DNA of 64,000 bases from Corylus avellana (Eukaryota > Streptophyta > Magnoliopsida > Fagales > Betulaceae). Positions 23,748-35,064 of this stretch are shown here, piece by piece; the first letter of the stretch is position 1, and each line of letters starts with the position of its first letter. Under the pieces are notes generated by a model, which was given only the letters and a program-made list of their open reading frames with translations, made no database searches and was not told the DNA's origin. The position numbers were made by a program, and so were the translations under genes. The stretch covers positions 21,576,838 to 21,640,837 of the forward strand of contig NC_081547.1 in NCBI RefSeq assembly GCF_901000735.1, given 5' to 3'.

Positions 23748-24180
23748 CAATAGGAATAAAAATCATTGTCACATTACAAAAGCCAAAGTCCAAAGACAAT
23801 GGCTCAAGAGAAATTGTAAGTAAGAATTGTTATTGAGTACACATTAATGCTATAGAGTTAAGCCAAAAATAAAGCATATAATGGGCGGATCACAAATTGT
23901 AACATATGTGATTGATTAATGATCACTAGACTAGTAGTTTATCTTTGATAAACTTTGTCTCACATTAATAATTAATATTGTAATAAATCACATAATTAAA
24001 TAATATGAGAAACCACACTTTGATATGAAAACCCAAATAGGAAAAATAACAAAACTCGTTAGTTTCATCCTTTGGCATTTTTATTTGCCCATAACTCCAA
24101 CTAACCCAAAGACGAGCTTTGTTCTTGTTTTGTCTATATTTCAAACTTTAAATTCTAAGAATCTGTTTGGAATTGTGTTA

Positions 24181-24463
24181 NNNNNNNNNNNNNNNNNNNN
24201 NNNNNNNNNNNNNNNNNNNNNNNNNNNNNNNNNNNNNNNNNNNNNNNNNNNNNNNNNNNNNNNNNNNNNNNNNNNNNNNNNNNNNNNNNNNNNNNNNNNN
24301 NNNNNNNNNNNNNNNNNNNNNNNNNNNNNNNNNNNNNNNNNNNNNNNNNNNNNNNNNNNNNNNNNNNNNNNNNNNNNNNNNNNNNNNNNNNNNNNNNNNN
24401 NNNNNNNNNNNNNNNNNNNNNNNNNNNNNNNNNNNNNNNNNNNNNNNNNNNNNNNNNNNNNNN
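24181..24463. other. Assembly gap, 283 N
   Basis: The gap has an estimated length. The flank CTGTTTGGAATTG on the left and AATCTCAAACATGC on the right suggest that the gap lies inside another TIR element with TGTTTGG ends. Confidence 0.95.
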
Positions 24464-24821
24464 TAAAAAGTAGTTTTAATACTTAAAAAGTTGTATCAAA
24501 CAAAAGTTGGTATGTTTGGTAAAAAATTTCAAAAGTACTTATTTGACTTAAAAATCTTATTTCTCAAATGCAATCTCAAACATGCACTAAGCATGTTACC
24601 ATATCTAAAAGGAAGTAACGTTTTATGAACACCATTTGACTTACAAAAAGAGCATTGATGAGCTTTGAGATTCCTTGTTGAGTTTTTTTCTTATTTTTTT
24701 CTTCTTCTAATGATCCTTGTTGAGTTGGTTTAACCTTAAAGATGATATATATTGGTGGCAACGAAGAGCTTTCACAACTCACATCAATGTCTACTTTGAA
24801 AATTGATTGTGCAATGACCAA

Positions 24822-26413
24822 TGTTATCCACTTGGGTATACCCTAAACTTAGGGATTTAATGATGATTGAATTATTCTAAACCAAGGGATTTGAGTAAAT
24901 TGAAATAATTTGTAAACTCTATAAATAGAAAGCACACAATCATATCAAGTAATAAGATCATAGTGTAGTTCTATAAGATTCTATTCTAGTAGTCGATGTA
25001 AGTTTCTAACATCAAACCACCAGTAAAATCGTTAGTTTTTTCTTTCTTTCTTTTGCTATTCTCTTTATATTTTTATAGTGTTATGAATTCTTCATGGTAT
25101 TATAGCCATTGACTAGCAATCCTAAATGATTATTGTGGACTTTCTTTATTTTTCTTCCGCCATCACAGAAGCAATGATCGTGTTGAGTCTTCACAGCATG
25201 ATTCATGACACAAAGCCGTGGACGAATAAGAGAATGCAAAGAAATCGTGAGTCGTCAAAGTTTCCGAATCGGCAGGCGTGTCTTTCCTTGTCTCCCTCAT
25301 CCACTGAGCTTTCGCACGCCATTGCTAATTTGGAAGATGTGCTTCAACTTTATCACCAGATCCGCATCCACCATCGTGAATCCGCGTTTATCTTCATTAG
25401 ATTCACATTCAACACCTGTGGGTTCCAGAAGAAAAATAAATGGGTTGAAAAAACAAGAAGCTAAATGGCCTATATTTTTTCATGCCTTTTGTCGGCCTAA
25501 TCTTTTTGCTTTTGTTGTTGACTCAGGCCCGACTTTTTTATTGGTCTTGGTTGATGACCAAAGTCCATTTTAGGCCCATAGTTTGGCTATATTTTTTGGC
25601 TTATGTTGGTCTTATTTGATGATCTAGGACCATTTTAGGCTTATAATTGGCCCCATCTTCGGCTCAAGTTGACCCACTTTTTTGGCCCATTGTTTAGCCT
25701 ATTTTCGGCCTAATGTTGCTAAAAGTCCATCTTTGATCACCGTTGCCAGCCGCCACCAACTCTAGCGATTTTCTGGCCACCACTACCGATCGACCATCTC
25801 CGGTTCTCCCCCCCTCCCAAAAAAAGAAAAAGAAAAAGAAAAATTCATCTCTTTCCAAACTCAAGCTTACGTTTGGGGTAGGATGTTAAAGTATATGATA
25901 AGGATATAAATCCTTGTTATAAATGATGGTCGGAGTACCCTAAATTTAAGGATTTGATGAGGACTAAGTTACCATAAATGAAGGGCATTGATTATGATTA
26001 GATTGGATTTGTATAAGAGAAATGCTGCAATTCTTCATTGTGTTTTCATGGTGTTTTCCCAATTCGATATGGATATTGTTTTCTAAAAAAACATATGAAG
26101 GATGAGTGGGGTAAGTTTTTTTTTTTTTTTTGCTTTTTGCTTTTTTAGAAAACAATATCCATTAGATGAGGAGAACACCGGGAGGAATTGTAGTATACTC
26201 TTTGTATAAATTCAAATAATTTGTAAGCACTATAAATAAAGCATCTTGTACACATCATATCACGCAATAAGACCACAATATACTCATATAAGAATTTATT
26301 ATTGTAGTGAACGTAAGTGTCTAACGCCAAACTACTAGTAAAATAATTATTTGTCTCTATTTTCTTTTTGTTTGCACTTCTCTCTATTTTTCTATAGCAT
26401 TATAAATTTCTTT
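24822..26413 (+). mobile_element. Small non-autonomous LTR retrotransposon (Copia-like primer site)
   Basis: The left LTR is about 24822-25094, with TATAAATAG near 24920. It is followed at 25095 by TGGTATTATAGCC, a degenerate form of the TGGTATCAGAGC primer site that pairs with initiator tRNA-Met. The right LTR is about 25884-26413 and shares ATTTAAGGATTTGATGA, AATAATTTGTAAGCACTATA and TAAGTGTCTAACGCCAAAC-type blocks with the left one, but is lengthened by a MITE at 26017-26200. Only about 790 bases lie between the LTRs, with no gag or pol. I could not find a clear 5-bp target duplication, so the outer borders are approximate. Confidence 0.65.
26017..26200. mobile_element. Mutator-like MITE inside an LTR (184 bp)
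   Basis: The perfect 9-bp duplication TTTGTATAA flanks it at 26008-26016 and 26201-26209. The ends GAGAAATGCTGCAATTC and the complement GAGTATACTACAATTC are inverted. The sister LTR at about 24890-24905 (GGGATTTGAGTAAATTG) shows the same place without the insertion, which confirms the borders. A second internal pair (GGATATTGTTTTCTA against TAGAAAACAATATCC) makes a hairpin. Confidence 0.88.
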
Positions 26414-26462
26414 ATCCTTTAACTCTGTAACATTAATATGGATTCGATCACAATCTTTTGGT

Positions 26463-27300
26463 TGTTTTTTTTTTTTTGTTGGGTTGAATGAAAATATTAT
26501 AAACAAAAGACGCCAATTACACCAACAAAACAAGCTGAAACAAATTGTACAAAAACAACTCAACGAACACCTCTAGCCCAACAAACTCCAGCAACACAAG
26601 GAAAGCCAAAATACGAAGGCAAAACTAGAACACCTATACTTCAAACTGCAACAGAGGGCACAATTCCCCAATTTTTACACAAATCAATATTTTAAGAGGA
26701 TTTACAATACAACACTTGTTCATCAAAGCCCTCCAAATTCTCCTGCTAAAACCACACTCAAAAAAGAGATGGCCCCTGCATTCTGCACACTGCCGGCGGA
26801 AAAAAAACAACTTGTATCACCAATATATATATATATATCCCCAGCTCAATAGAGGGTAACCAGTTGAGAGGCTGTTTTTGACAGCCAAACACATGAAAAA
26901 AATTAAAGTTTGTCGAGGAATAGCAAGAGGAAACCAAACAAGACTCCCCCAGTCAACCACAGATCTCTTGGACCATATACCTTCCCATGTATCTCTACAA
27001 GTGCAAGAATCATTCTTTGGTGTCACCCAAAGAACTCTATCCTCAGCTACAATTTTCACTTTGAAAAGCTGACTCTGAATGTGCACAAGCTGCTCAGACC
27101 TAGCAGGATGCCACACCAACTCCCTTCTAACCAACACACTAGAGGCCATAGCCTCTAAAAAACCCCTAGAATCATAAAAAACCAGGTAGCTATATTCATC
27201 ATCCAACAAAATACCATCCGGATGCAAAGAATCTAGCCACAAGAAAATATTACTCCCATCCCCCGCACGAAACCCCAAAAATTGCATAACTAAACTCCTG
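26463..27300 (-). pseudogene. LINE retrotransposon 3' fragment
   Basis: The minus strand reads the zinc-binding RT-associated domain found at the end of plant L1-type ORF2 (GDGSNIFLWLDSLHPDG, then LAVKNSLSTGYPLLSWG). A TA microsatellite (26821-26838) then breaks the frame. It continues as C-x2-C-x4-HLFFEC-type residues (CAECRGHLFFECGFSRRIW) near 26690-26790. The 3' end is followed by an A tail, seen as a T run at about 26466-26478. The start is lost near 27300, as usual for 5'-truncated LINEs. It is not functional. Confidence 0.8.
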
Positions 27301-27339
27301 AGCTTTAATTTTGAGGAGAGGCCACCCTTTGGTTTTAGG

Positions 27340-27901
27340 TAGGGGTGTTAATCCGATCCGGTTTCTCGGTTTTTGGCCAAAACCGGAACCGGAACCCCGG
27401 TTACCGGCCGGTTTCGGTTTTACCCAGTCCGGTAACCGGTTTTTGAAGAAAATTGGTTTTTGGGCTTATTTTAGGTGTTGGGCCTAAAATAAGCCCATTT
27501 TTTTTTTTTTCCATAAGTTGTCTCATTTAAAAAAAAAAATCTATTAGTCTTTTTGTCTTGATTAAAGAGGTTTTGTTATGATTGTTCCAAATAATTAAAA
27601 AACATAAACCTAAAAAAGCCCAAAAATCCTAAAAAAATCAAAGTTTTTAATATAATATATATATTATATTAAAAACATTAAAAAATATTCATAGAGATTA
27701 TCCTCAGTGTAAAACAATTAATATATATATATATATATAAACCCGGTTCCGGTATTCCCGGTAAAAACCGGATACCAAAAACCGGGACCGGAACCGGGGT
27801 ACCCGGTTTTTGAATTTTTCAAACCGAAACCGGAACCGGGTCTCCGGTTTCCCGGTTTTCCGGTTCCGGTTCCAGTTTTCCGGTAATTTTTGACACCCCT
27901 A
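27340..27901. mobile_element. hAT-like MITE with CCGGTT arrays (562 bp)
   Basis: The perfect 8-bp duplication GTTTTAGG flanks it at 27332-27339 and 27902-27909. The ends are TAGGGGTGTTAA and TTGACACCCCTA. About 100 bases at each end are packed with AACCGG/CCGGTT motifs, resembling subterminal transposase-binding repeats of hAT elements. The middle is AT-rich and non-coding. Confidence 0.9.
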
Positions 27902-27909
27902 GTTTTAGG

Positions 27910-28644
27910 AGGTGGCAGATATTAAATCATCACTTGTTTGTTAAAAGGTGAGACCCAACACATGAAAAATGAGGGTTCAAACTTATGACCTTTGACTTTG
28001 ATATAATGTTAAATCACAGTCTCAAACGCTTAAACTAATGGAAATATGTAAATTTAATCATTTAATCAAATACTCTAGTAGCAAAGCCAACCCATATACT
28101 GTGGAAGTGGTTCAGTCACCCCCAAATTTTGTTTTTTAAGGAAAAAGTTCACATACTCCCTTCAAATGTTCGTTCTCCTATAGCAAAAGTTATAAACCTA
28201 GGAAATCAACCAAAATCCTAGTTTCATGCAACCACTTAACTTTAACTTAATCATTGAAGTCCTAGAACAATTAATACACTATACAAGATATCAACCAAGT
28301 TTATTCTCATACGTCATCCAAAACGCTCAAAGGTGATAACTTTTATTTATTACACCCCAACCCATTGTTTAAAACATCATCATCCTATATTATAGTCGCT
28401 TAACTACTGTTCATTTTCATAATATAAACTTTGTATTCTAATCCTTATTTTTCTCATGCAAGACTCATTTATATAAAAACAACTCATTAGCAAATCATAT
28501 ATTTTTCTTAGACAAACAACCAATATGTTTAAGAGTGAATTTAAACAATAAAAAACATGTAAAAGAACAATAAGTTAGAGGTTAAATTACTTCTAGGTAG
28601 GGGTCCTCGAAGTTTAGAGAGGCACAACTTTTAAGAATGGCCTT
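27910..28644. other. Intergenic, nothing recognised
   Basis: AT-rich with no coding signal. It begins immediately after the hAT MITE and runs to the start of the LTR sequence at 28645. Confidence 0.5.
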
Positions 28645-29227
28645 TGTAACGGCCCAAAAAATAGCATTTACTAGTTTGGCAGGGTTACTGGCAATTTCCC
28701 CAAATCAGTTAATTGGTAACTAACTGAGGAATCACCCCTCAAGCATAATTAGAGTGAATGTAGAGGAAGGTGAAATCGACAAATTTGAGATATCTAGAAA
28801 TCATAGAATATGCATACATTATCATCGTGCCTATGGAGCTACTAATTAAAATGCAGATATTCTAATCAAACCTGGATTATGCAAACTGGACCCCTGACTT
28901 TTCTTAAATAACCTGATGTGGCGAACATGCCATTGGCATCTTCTCAGAAAGGGGTTTCCTCAAAATAGGCAACCTATGAGCCAGTATTTATGAACGAAAA
29001 TAAACGTGCATTTTGAGTAAGAAATTTGAATGAGGTGTTGTCTCTATTATTATATCATAAAAGTACGGTTTTTATTTTGACAGGAAGTAGGTGTAATCCC
29101 AGTGGCAATCGCCTATAAATTTTAATGCAGAAAACTAATGCTTTAATAAGTCGTAATTATCATGTATGGTCTACCCAAGATATTACGAATTCTTAGTAGG
29201 GTTAGCTCTGTCTCGAAAGATCAATAC

Positions 29228-30133
29228 TGTGAGTATTTTTGTTGGCTTAATTATTCGGTTCCAAAATGCAGAGGGTATTATCCACGGGCTCAAACACTGA
29301 TATAGAATGCTTATAATCCAATCTCCACCGTTGACAATGAGGATTCACGTGTCATGAACATCCCTACAAAGTTTTAGCTCAATCGGACCACAAACGTTCA
29401 TCGATCGGAGTTGTTGACCAAGGCTAGACAACATTTCCAGAATGCGATTTTTCCTCCTCTGCAGTGGGTGACCGGACAGCCTAGCAGCCTGTCCGGACAC
29501 CAATTCTAGGAAGCCTGTTTTTGCTTGCTTGCAAGGCCCCTGTCCGGACAGCAAGCTCCCTTGTCCGGACAACCCGTAAGTTTTACATACAAAACGTCTG
29601 CTTTATATGGGCCCAGTCTAGGGTTTTGTAGATGTTATAAATACATCTTAATAGAAGAGAGAGGCACAAAATCGGAGGCTAGGTTTTGTGAGAGGCTGAA
29701 CTTAGAGAGAAAATCTGTGTAAGCCTGAGTATTCCTCTTAGAGGATTTTTGTTAGTTTCATTGTGCTTTAATTGAGAAGTCTATCGGAAGGGTCCAGTAA
29801 AAGAGAATCACGTTGAAGAAGATTGTGAGCAAGGAGACGAGTTAGAGGCTTGTCGATCTTACAGATTCAAGGTCTTGCAAAGGGTTGTAAGTGTTCCTAG
29901 TATTTGTAATCTCTAGATAATCTTTTGATAGTGATTTCCTGGGTTTGGCTGCTCCGAAGAGGTTTTGCTTTTAGAGTGTTTTCTAAAAGGTTTCCTATTC
30001 GTTACCAAAATATCTGTGTCTGCGTGATTTACTGTTTTATATATTTTGGTGATTGGATTGTTTATTGCTTCATATTATTAATTCCGTATAAATTGTGATA
30101 AACAAGTTTTTGGATTCGTTAAGCGTTTTTTCA
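29228..30133 (+). repeat. Left LTR of the Copia-type element
   Basis: It begins TGTGAGTATTTTTG and ends TTTTTTCA. TATAAATA at 29636-29643 is the likely promoter. The palindrome TGTCCGGACA occurs three times upstream of it (29490-29499, 29541-29550, 29562-29571), spaced like enhancer sites. Confidence 0.88.
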
Positions 30134-30205
30134 ATTGGTATCAAAGCAGGTTCACTCCGTGAAGGATTAAACTCCTGAGTGTAGATCCTTGACTTCTTTT
30201 TGCCA

Positions 30206-31123
30206 TGAATACCTCTTAGTTTAGTTTCATTAATTCTAATGATGAGATTAATGTTCAACAGTTGTATAATGATTTTAAAGTAGTGTTCAAAGCCTATAAC
30301 AAGGTTCCAGTAAACTTAAAGATGCTATGCATGATATAGAGTCATTGGCTAATAAATTGTCTAAATCACATGTCTTAATTGACTCTTTGAAATCTGAGAA
30401 AGAATCCTTGGCGAATGATTTGTCTAAATCACATATCTTGATTGATTCTTTGAAATAAGAGATTTTTGTGCTTTTTGAAAAGCTTTCTTTGTATTGAAGA
30501 ATTTGTTTATAACAAGCCTAGTATGATTGCCGATAATGCTGATGCATCTACTTCACATGCTTTTAATGAGTCTTTGAATGTTAAGCCTGTGAATGTTAAA
30601 GAAACCAATGTTAATTTTTTCAAGACTCCTTCGGTTAAATAAACTCAAGGTAAGTTTGTTCCTACATGTCACCATTGTGGGATTGTTGGTCACATTAGAC
30701 CAAACTGTTTGAAATTCAAAGCTGCTCCTAAGAAAGAAAATCAAGCAACTGCTCCAACTCTCCATGGTAAGAAAGGTAAGAAAATTTATGTTCAGCATCA
30801 TGCATCTTACCCTAAGCCTAGAGTCATGCATCCTCTTAGAAAATTACCTTCTAAAAGGTTTGTGCCCACTTGTCATCATTGTGGAAAGGTTGGTCATATT
30901 CGACCAAAGTGTTTTGATTTGAAATCCCATCATCATAAAAGTGGAAATTCCTATTCTGGGAAAGAAATGAGGGTTTGGTCATAATGATGAGAGAAGTGCT
31001 ATCTAGGCTAGATAAGTTTGAGCAAAGTTATGAGTCTAGACCTAAGATTTCTCATGTGTGGGTTAGGAAGGATGATACCATTCATCCCTTGAGGGGGAGT
31101 GGTGGTGATCTCACCTTATGTTA
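30206..31123 (+). pseudogene. Copia gag remnant with two CCHC zinc knuckles
   Basis: Successive frames give a coiled-coil-like part (about 30340-30460, with SLANDLSKSHILIDSL), then two zinc knuckles of C-x2-C-x4-H-x4-C form (about 30665-30706 and 30868-30910). A short end reading KISHVWVRKDD follows. Stops (for example near 30640) and frame changes interrupt it. The knuckle region appears duplicated: CHHCGIVGHIRPNC first, CHHCGKVGHIRPKC second. It lacks pol, so it is a structural-protein remnant that cannot act alone. Confidence 0.75.
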
Positions 31124-31869
31124 GGTGAGTCATCCACATGCCTAGGATTGATTTTTTTGCATATCTTTGCATATCCTAAAGCATGATGTTTTTCTTTTTG
31201 CATTGCATTTTTGTTTTATTTATTTTGTAATTGTCTTTTGTTTGTGTGCATTTCTTTTGTGAAAATTTTCAAAAAGACAAAAATATTTTGCTTTGGTTGT
31301 TTTCTTTTCTTTCTTTTGTCTTATGCACCTAGATAGTCCATTAATTTCTCATGTTGCTTTCATGGATTTAATTCCTTGCGTCTTGGAATGCTCTTAATAT
31401 GCATGAGATGAAAATTTGTGTCATTGGACTTGTTCTTGTGGTTACCTAAAGCTTAAGCTTATGTGGTACGTTTTGCCTATGCTTTATTTCTTGTGCACAT
31501 TTAAGCTTAAATTGAGATTTTGCTTAACTTTATTTGCGAGGTCTGTTAGGTAACCATATGAGATTTTTGACTAGTCATATTTTTTCAAATTGATCATATG
31601 CTAGTTGACCCTAGGGCTTATAAATTCCTGCTTTCTCTTTTGTGATTAGCACCAACAGTTTAAGGACACTTTTTCATAGAGAAAAAGAAACAAAATAGTG
31701 AAACAAATAAAATCAAAAGATCATATCCAAAAGGAATTTATTTCATTGTGTCAAATTTGTGCAATTTGCTTTACAAAGAGAAATGCATAGTGCTTGCCAG
31801 ATTTTCAAAATATTTAAATAGATTATTTTGATGATGATGTTATTTTGATATTCATTTTAGCCTATGATT

Positions 31870-33560
31870 TTAATTCTTGGGAAATTTATGATATTACCGA
31901 GAGTGATAATTAGAGAATGGTAATTGGTGAAATAATATGATAGTAAAATGGAAGGTAGAATAATCAATGGTAGGTATAATAGTATTAGTAGATGGATACT
32001 AGTAGATGGAGAATTATAGATTGAGATTAGTGGATGAAGGTTTATAGATGAAGATTAGTAGATGGAGATTAGTGGATGAAGGTTTATAGATGAAGATTAG
32101 TAGATGGAGATTTGTGGATGAAGGTTTATAGATGAAGATTGGTAGATGGAGATGGTTTCCTATAAATTGAGTCCTCACCCTTCACAAATTTCACCACTCC
32201 ACTCCCTTCTCTTCCACATATTCTTCCTTCTTCCGTTTTCTACTCGGTCTTTCTTCTTTCTGAAAGTGTTTACACGAAACAGAGAGAGAAAGGGCGAGAC
32301 AAAGCGTTGCAAGAAAGAAAGAACACGAGAGAGAACAGACTCGAGAAATTAGTTTCAAAAGATATACTAGTGGTGTTAGTCAGATTGGAGCAACTAGATC
32401 CTTCAGACCACTTTTAGCTTCAGTCTAGAAGTAAGTAAATTCACTACCCCTTCTAAAATTACTTCATGTCATGCTATTTATTTATTCTTGTATCAAACTG
32501 TAAATGATTATTTTATTTACCTGTCATGGAGATATGTTGCATGCATGAAGGATTTCTAAAAGAATTATTTAGAAAGTTTCTATTTCTTTAAACGCTTTCT
32601 AAGTACAACAAGTTTATATTTGGAAAAGTTTCATTTTAAGAAAAGAAAGTTGAGAAATGATGATGAGAAAGAAGAATGATGATAAACCCTCTTACATGTT
32701 GCCTTAAGATGCATCAAAAGAAGTACAAAGAAAAGTACAAGAAATGAGTTAAATGTTTATGAAATGAGGGCACATGTATGGAGGAGAGTATTTTTGGCCC
32801 CAAGATAAGTAAGGATGAGAGGAGTTCGGTACCGATACTCGGATGGAGGCGAAACCACTGAAGGAGGCTATGCCAAAAGGTGGTATTCCATCAACATGAC
32901 CGTTGAGTGCACCAAGAAAAGAGTTAATTGACGGTCGGGCATGGCTGAGGCCACAGTTCAGTGCCATGGTCACAAGGACCCGCAACCCTCGTACACAGGG
33001 GTAATAGTGTACATGGGCCCTAATATGAGAAAATGATAATATGATTTACAATGATGATATACTATGATGATTTATAACGATGATCTATTACTAGATGTAA
33101 TAGTATGTATATGTTACGGAAGATGCAACCGTACATACATGTATTATTATGGCTGGATGTATATTTATTTGTGAAAACGATTTTCAAAACTGAGAACAAT
33201 GAGTAAAACTATTTATGGTTGTGGATTTTACTTGCTGGGCCCCCTTTGGGCTCATTCAGTTTTATTTCTTGTTTTCAGGTAGAAATGATGCTGGAATAGG
33301 AGGCCGGAATGGGGATGGGAATAATTATTAATTTTCAAAGTCTTTTCATATCAGTGATTGTAATAATATGATATTCCGCAACTAAAGTTTAATGTTTTCT
33401 AATTTCGCTTGTAATAAAATCTCTTGAACAATGTTTTATACATTTATCGTATCCTTTACAATCAAGTACTCTGATAGACCTTATAGATCTTTGCAAGAAC
33501 TTTTGGTTGTAAAAGAAGAGGTATAAACTCAAATTTAACGGGTCAGATGTTACACATAGA
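31870..33560 (+). mobile_element. LTR-like sequence nested in the Copia interior
   Basis: A promoter-like CTATAAATTGAGTCC lies at about 32160, followed by a leader with a purine-rich stretch. The block ends in GGGTCAGATGTTACA, as many Gypsy LTRs do. I cannot define the left border or a target duplication, so it may be a captured or recombined LTR rather than a clean insertion. Confidence 0.4.
32005..32155. repeat. Short imperfect tandem repeat
   Basis: Blocks of the type TAGATGAAGATTAGTAGATGG and GAGATTAGTGGATGAAGG alternate about four times just before the promoter-like TATA sequence. Confidence 0.7.
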
Positions 33561-34159
33561 TAAGAGGAAGTAGGCCCTAGTATGATAAGATTTGACTTTT
33601 GATTTGATATACTTGTCAAAACCTCATGGTGGTGAATCTTTCTCCTCATTTTGTAAGTTATAATTTTTCTCTTTGAATGGCTTACTCACACACCACACAA
33701 GCATGGGTTGAATGAAACATTTTTCTTTGCTTGGGTTAAGCAATATGAGTTTCTTACCATTTTTTGTCTCATGTATATTTTTCATATTTGGAGCATGTTG
33801 TGAAATACATGAGTCGTTGATGTGTGTAGCATGCGTGTTCATTTGACTTTTGAGGGGGAGAAACCTATTTTTTTCTTCTTTCCAGTTTCTTGTTGATAAA
33901 TGAGTCATACATTGAGGGGGAGCTTGTGTTGATGTGCCTCCATGATCCGCATTAATCTTCATGCATTTTTCGCTTATATGTGATCATGAGTTTTTCTTGT
34001 ATTATTCCTGTTCCACATATGCCTTGATTTATTTTCTGAAGTATTCCAAGAAACATGAAGACCTTTTGTCATTATGTGACAAAAATGAGGAGTAAAGATG
34101 GAGAGATGATGGGATGTCTCGGCATATTAGTTTTGTCACCGAATTGCCAAAGGGGGAGT

Positions 34160-35064
34160 TCGTTAGTATTTTTGTTGGCTTAATTCGGTTCCAAAATGCA
34201 GATGATACTATCCACGGGCTCAAACACTGATATACAATGCTCAGAATTCAATCTCCACCGTTTACAATGAGGATTCACGTGTCGTGAACATCTTTACAAA
34301 GTTTTAGCCCAATCGGACCACAAACACTCATCAATTGGAGCTATTGATCAAAGCTGGACAGCATTTCTAGAATGCGATTTTCCCTCCTCTGCAGTGGGTG
34401 TCTGGACATCCTAGCAGCGTGTCCGGACACCAATTCCAGCAAGCCTGTTTTTGCTTGTTCGCAAGGCCCCTATTCGGACAGCAAGCTCCCCTGTCCAGAC
34501 ATCCCATAAGTTTTTCGTACAAAACGTCTGTTTTATGTGGGCCCAAGTCTAGGGTTTTGTAGATGTTATAAATACATCTTAATAGAAGTGAGAGGCACGA
34601 AATCGGAGGCTAGGTTTTGTGAGAGGCCGAACTTAGAGAGAAAATCTGTGTAAGCTTGAGTATTCCTCTTAGAGGATTTTTGTTAGTTTCATTGTGCTTT
34701 GATTGAGAAATTTATCGGAAGGGTCCGGTAAAGGAGAATCACGATGAAGAAGATTGTGAGCGAGAAGACGAGTTGGAAGCTTGTCGATCTTACAGAGTTA
34801 AGGTCTTGCAAAGGGTTATAAGTATTCATACTGTCTATAATCTCTAGATAATCTTTTGATAGTGATTTTCTGGGTTTGGCTGCCCCGAAGAAGTTTTACT
34901 TTTAGAGCGTTTTCTAGAAAGTTTCATCTTCATCACCAAAATATTTGTGTCTGCGTGATTTACTGTTTTATATATTTTGGTGATTGAATTTTTTATTGCT
35001 TCATATTATTAATTCCGCATAAATTGTGATAAACAAGTTTTTGGAGTCGTTAAGCGTTTTTTCA
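34160..35064 (+). repeat. Right LTR of the Copia-type element
   Basis: It matches 29228-30133 along its whole length. Its first bases are altered (TCGTTAGTATTTTTG). It lacks a 4-base ATTA block present near the start of the left LTR. Two of the three TGTCCGGACA sites are mutated here. It ends TTTTTTCA next to the AATAC duplication. Confidence 0.85.

Larger units (their letters stand above)
29228..35064 (+). mobile_element. Copia-type LTR element, gag remnants only (5.8 kb)
   Basis: The 5-bp duplication AATAC flanks it exactly, at 29223-29227 and 35065-35069. Two LTRs of about 905 bases bound it. After the left LTR comes TGGTATCAAAGCAGG (from 30136), a primer site of initiator tRNA-Met type; before the right LTR is the polypurine tract AAAGGGGGAGT. 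The interior has gag fragments up to about 31125, then about 3 kb without protease, integrase or reverse transcriptase. It therefore looks non-autonomous, possibly with a foreign LTR-like piece inside (31870-33560). The LTRs differ by substitutions and small indels, so it is not recent. Confidence 0.88.

Noticed and set aside
23159..23799. Several minus-strand frames of about 110-140 codons
   Set aside because: They lie wholly in two AT-rich TIR elements and show tandem similarity only because the elements do.
25126..25573. Two overlapping frames of about 112-122 codons
   Set aside because: They are inside the small LTR element and resemble no gag or pol; they are probably chance frames.
29345..29722. 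Frames with repeated SGQ residues in the Copia LTR
   Set aside because: They come from the TGTCCGGACA palindromes and lie in LTR promoter sequence.
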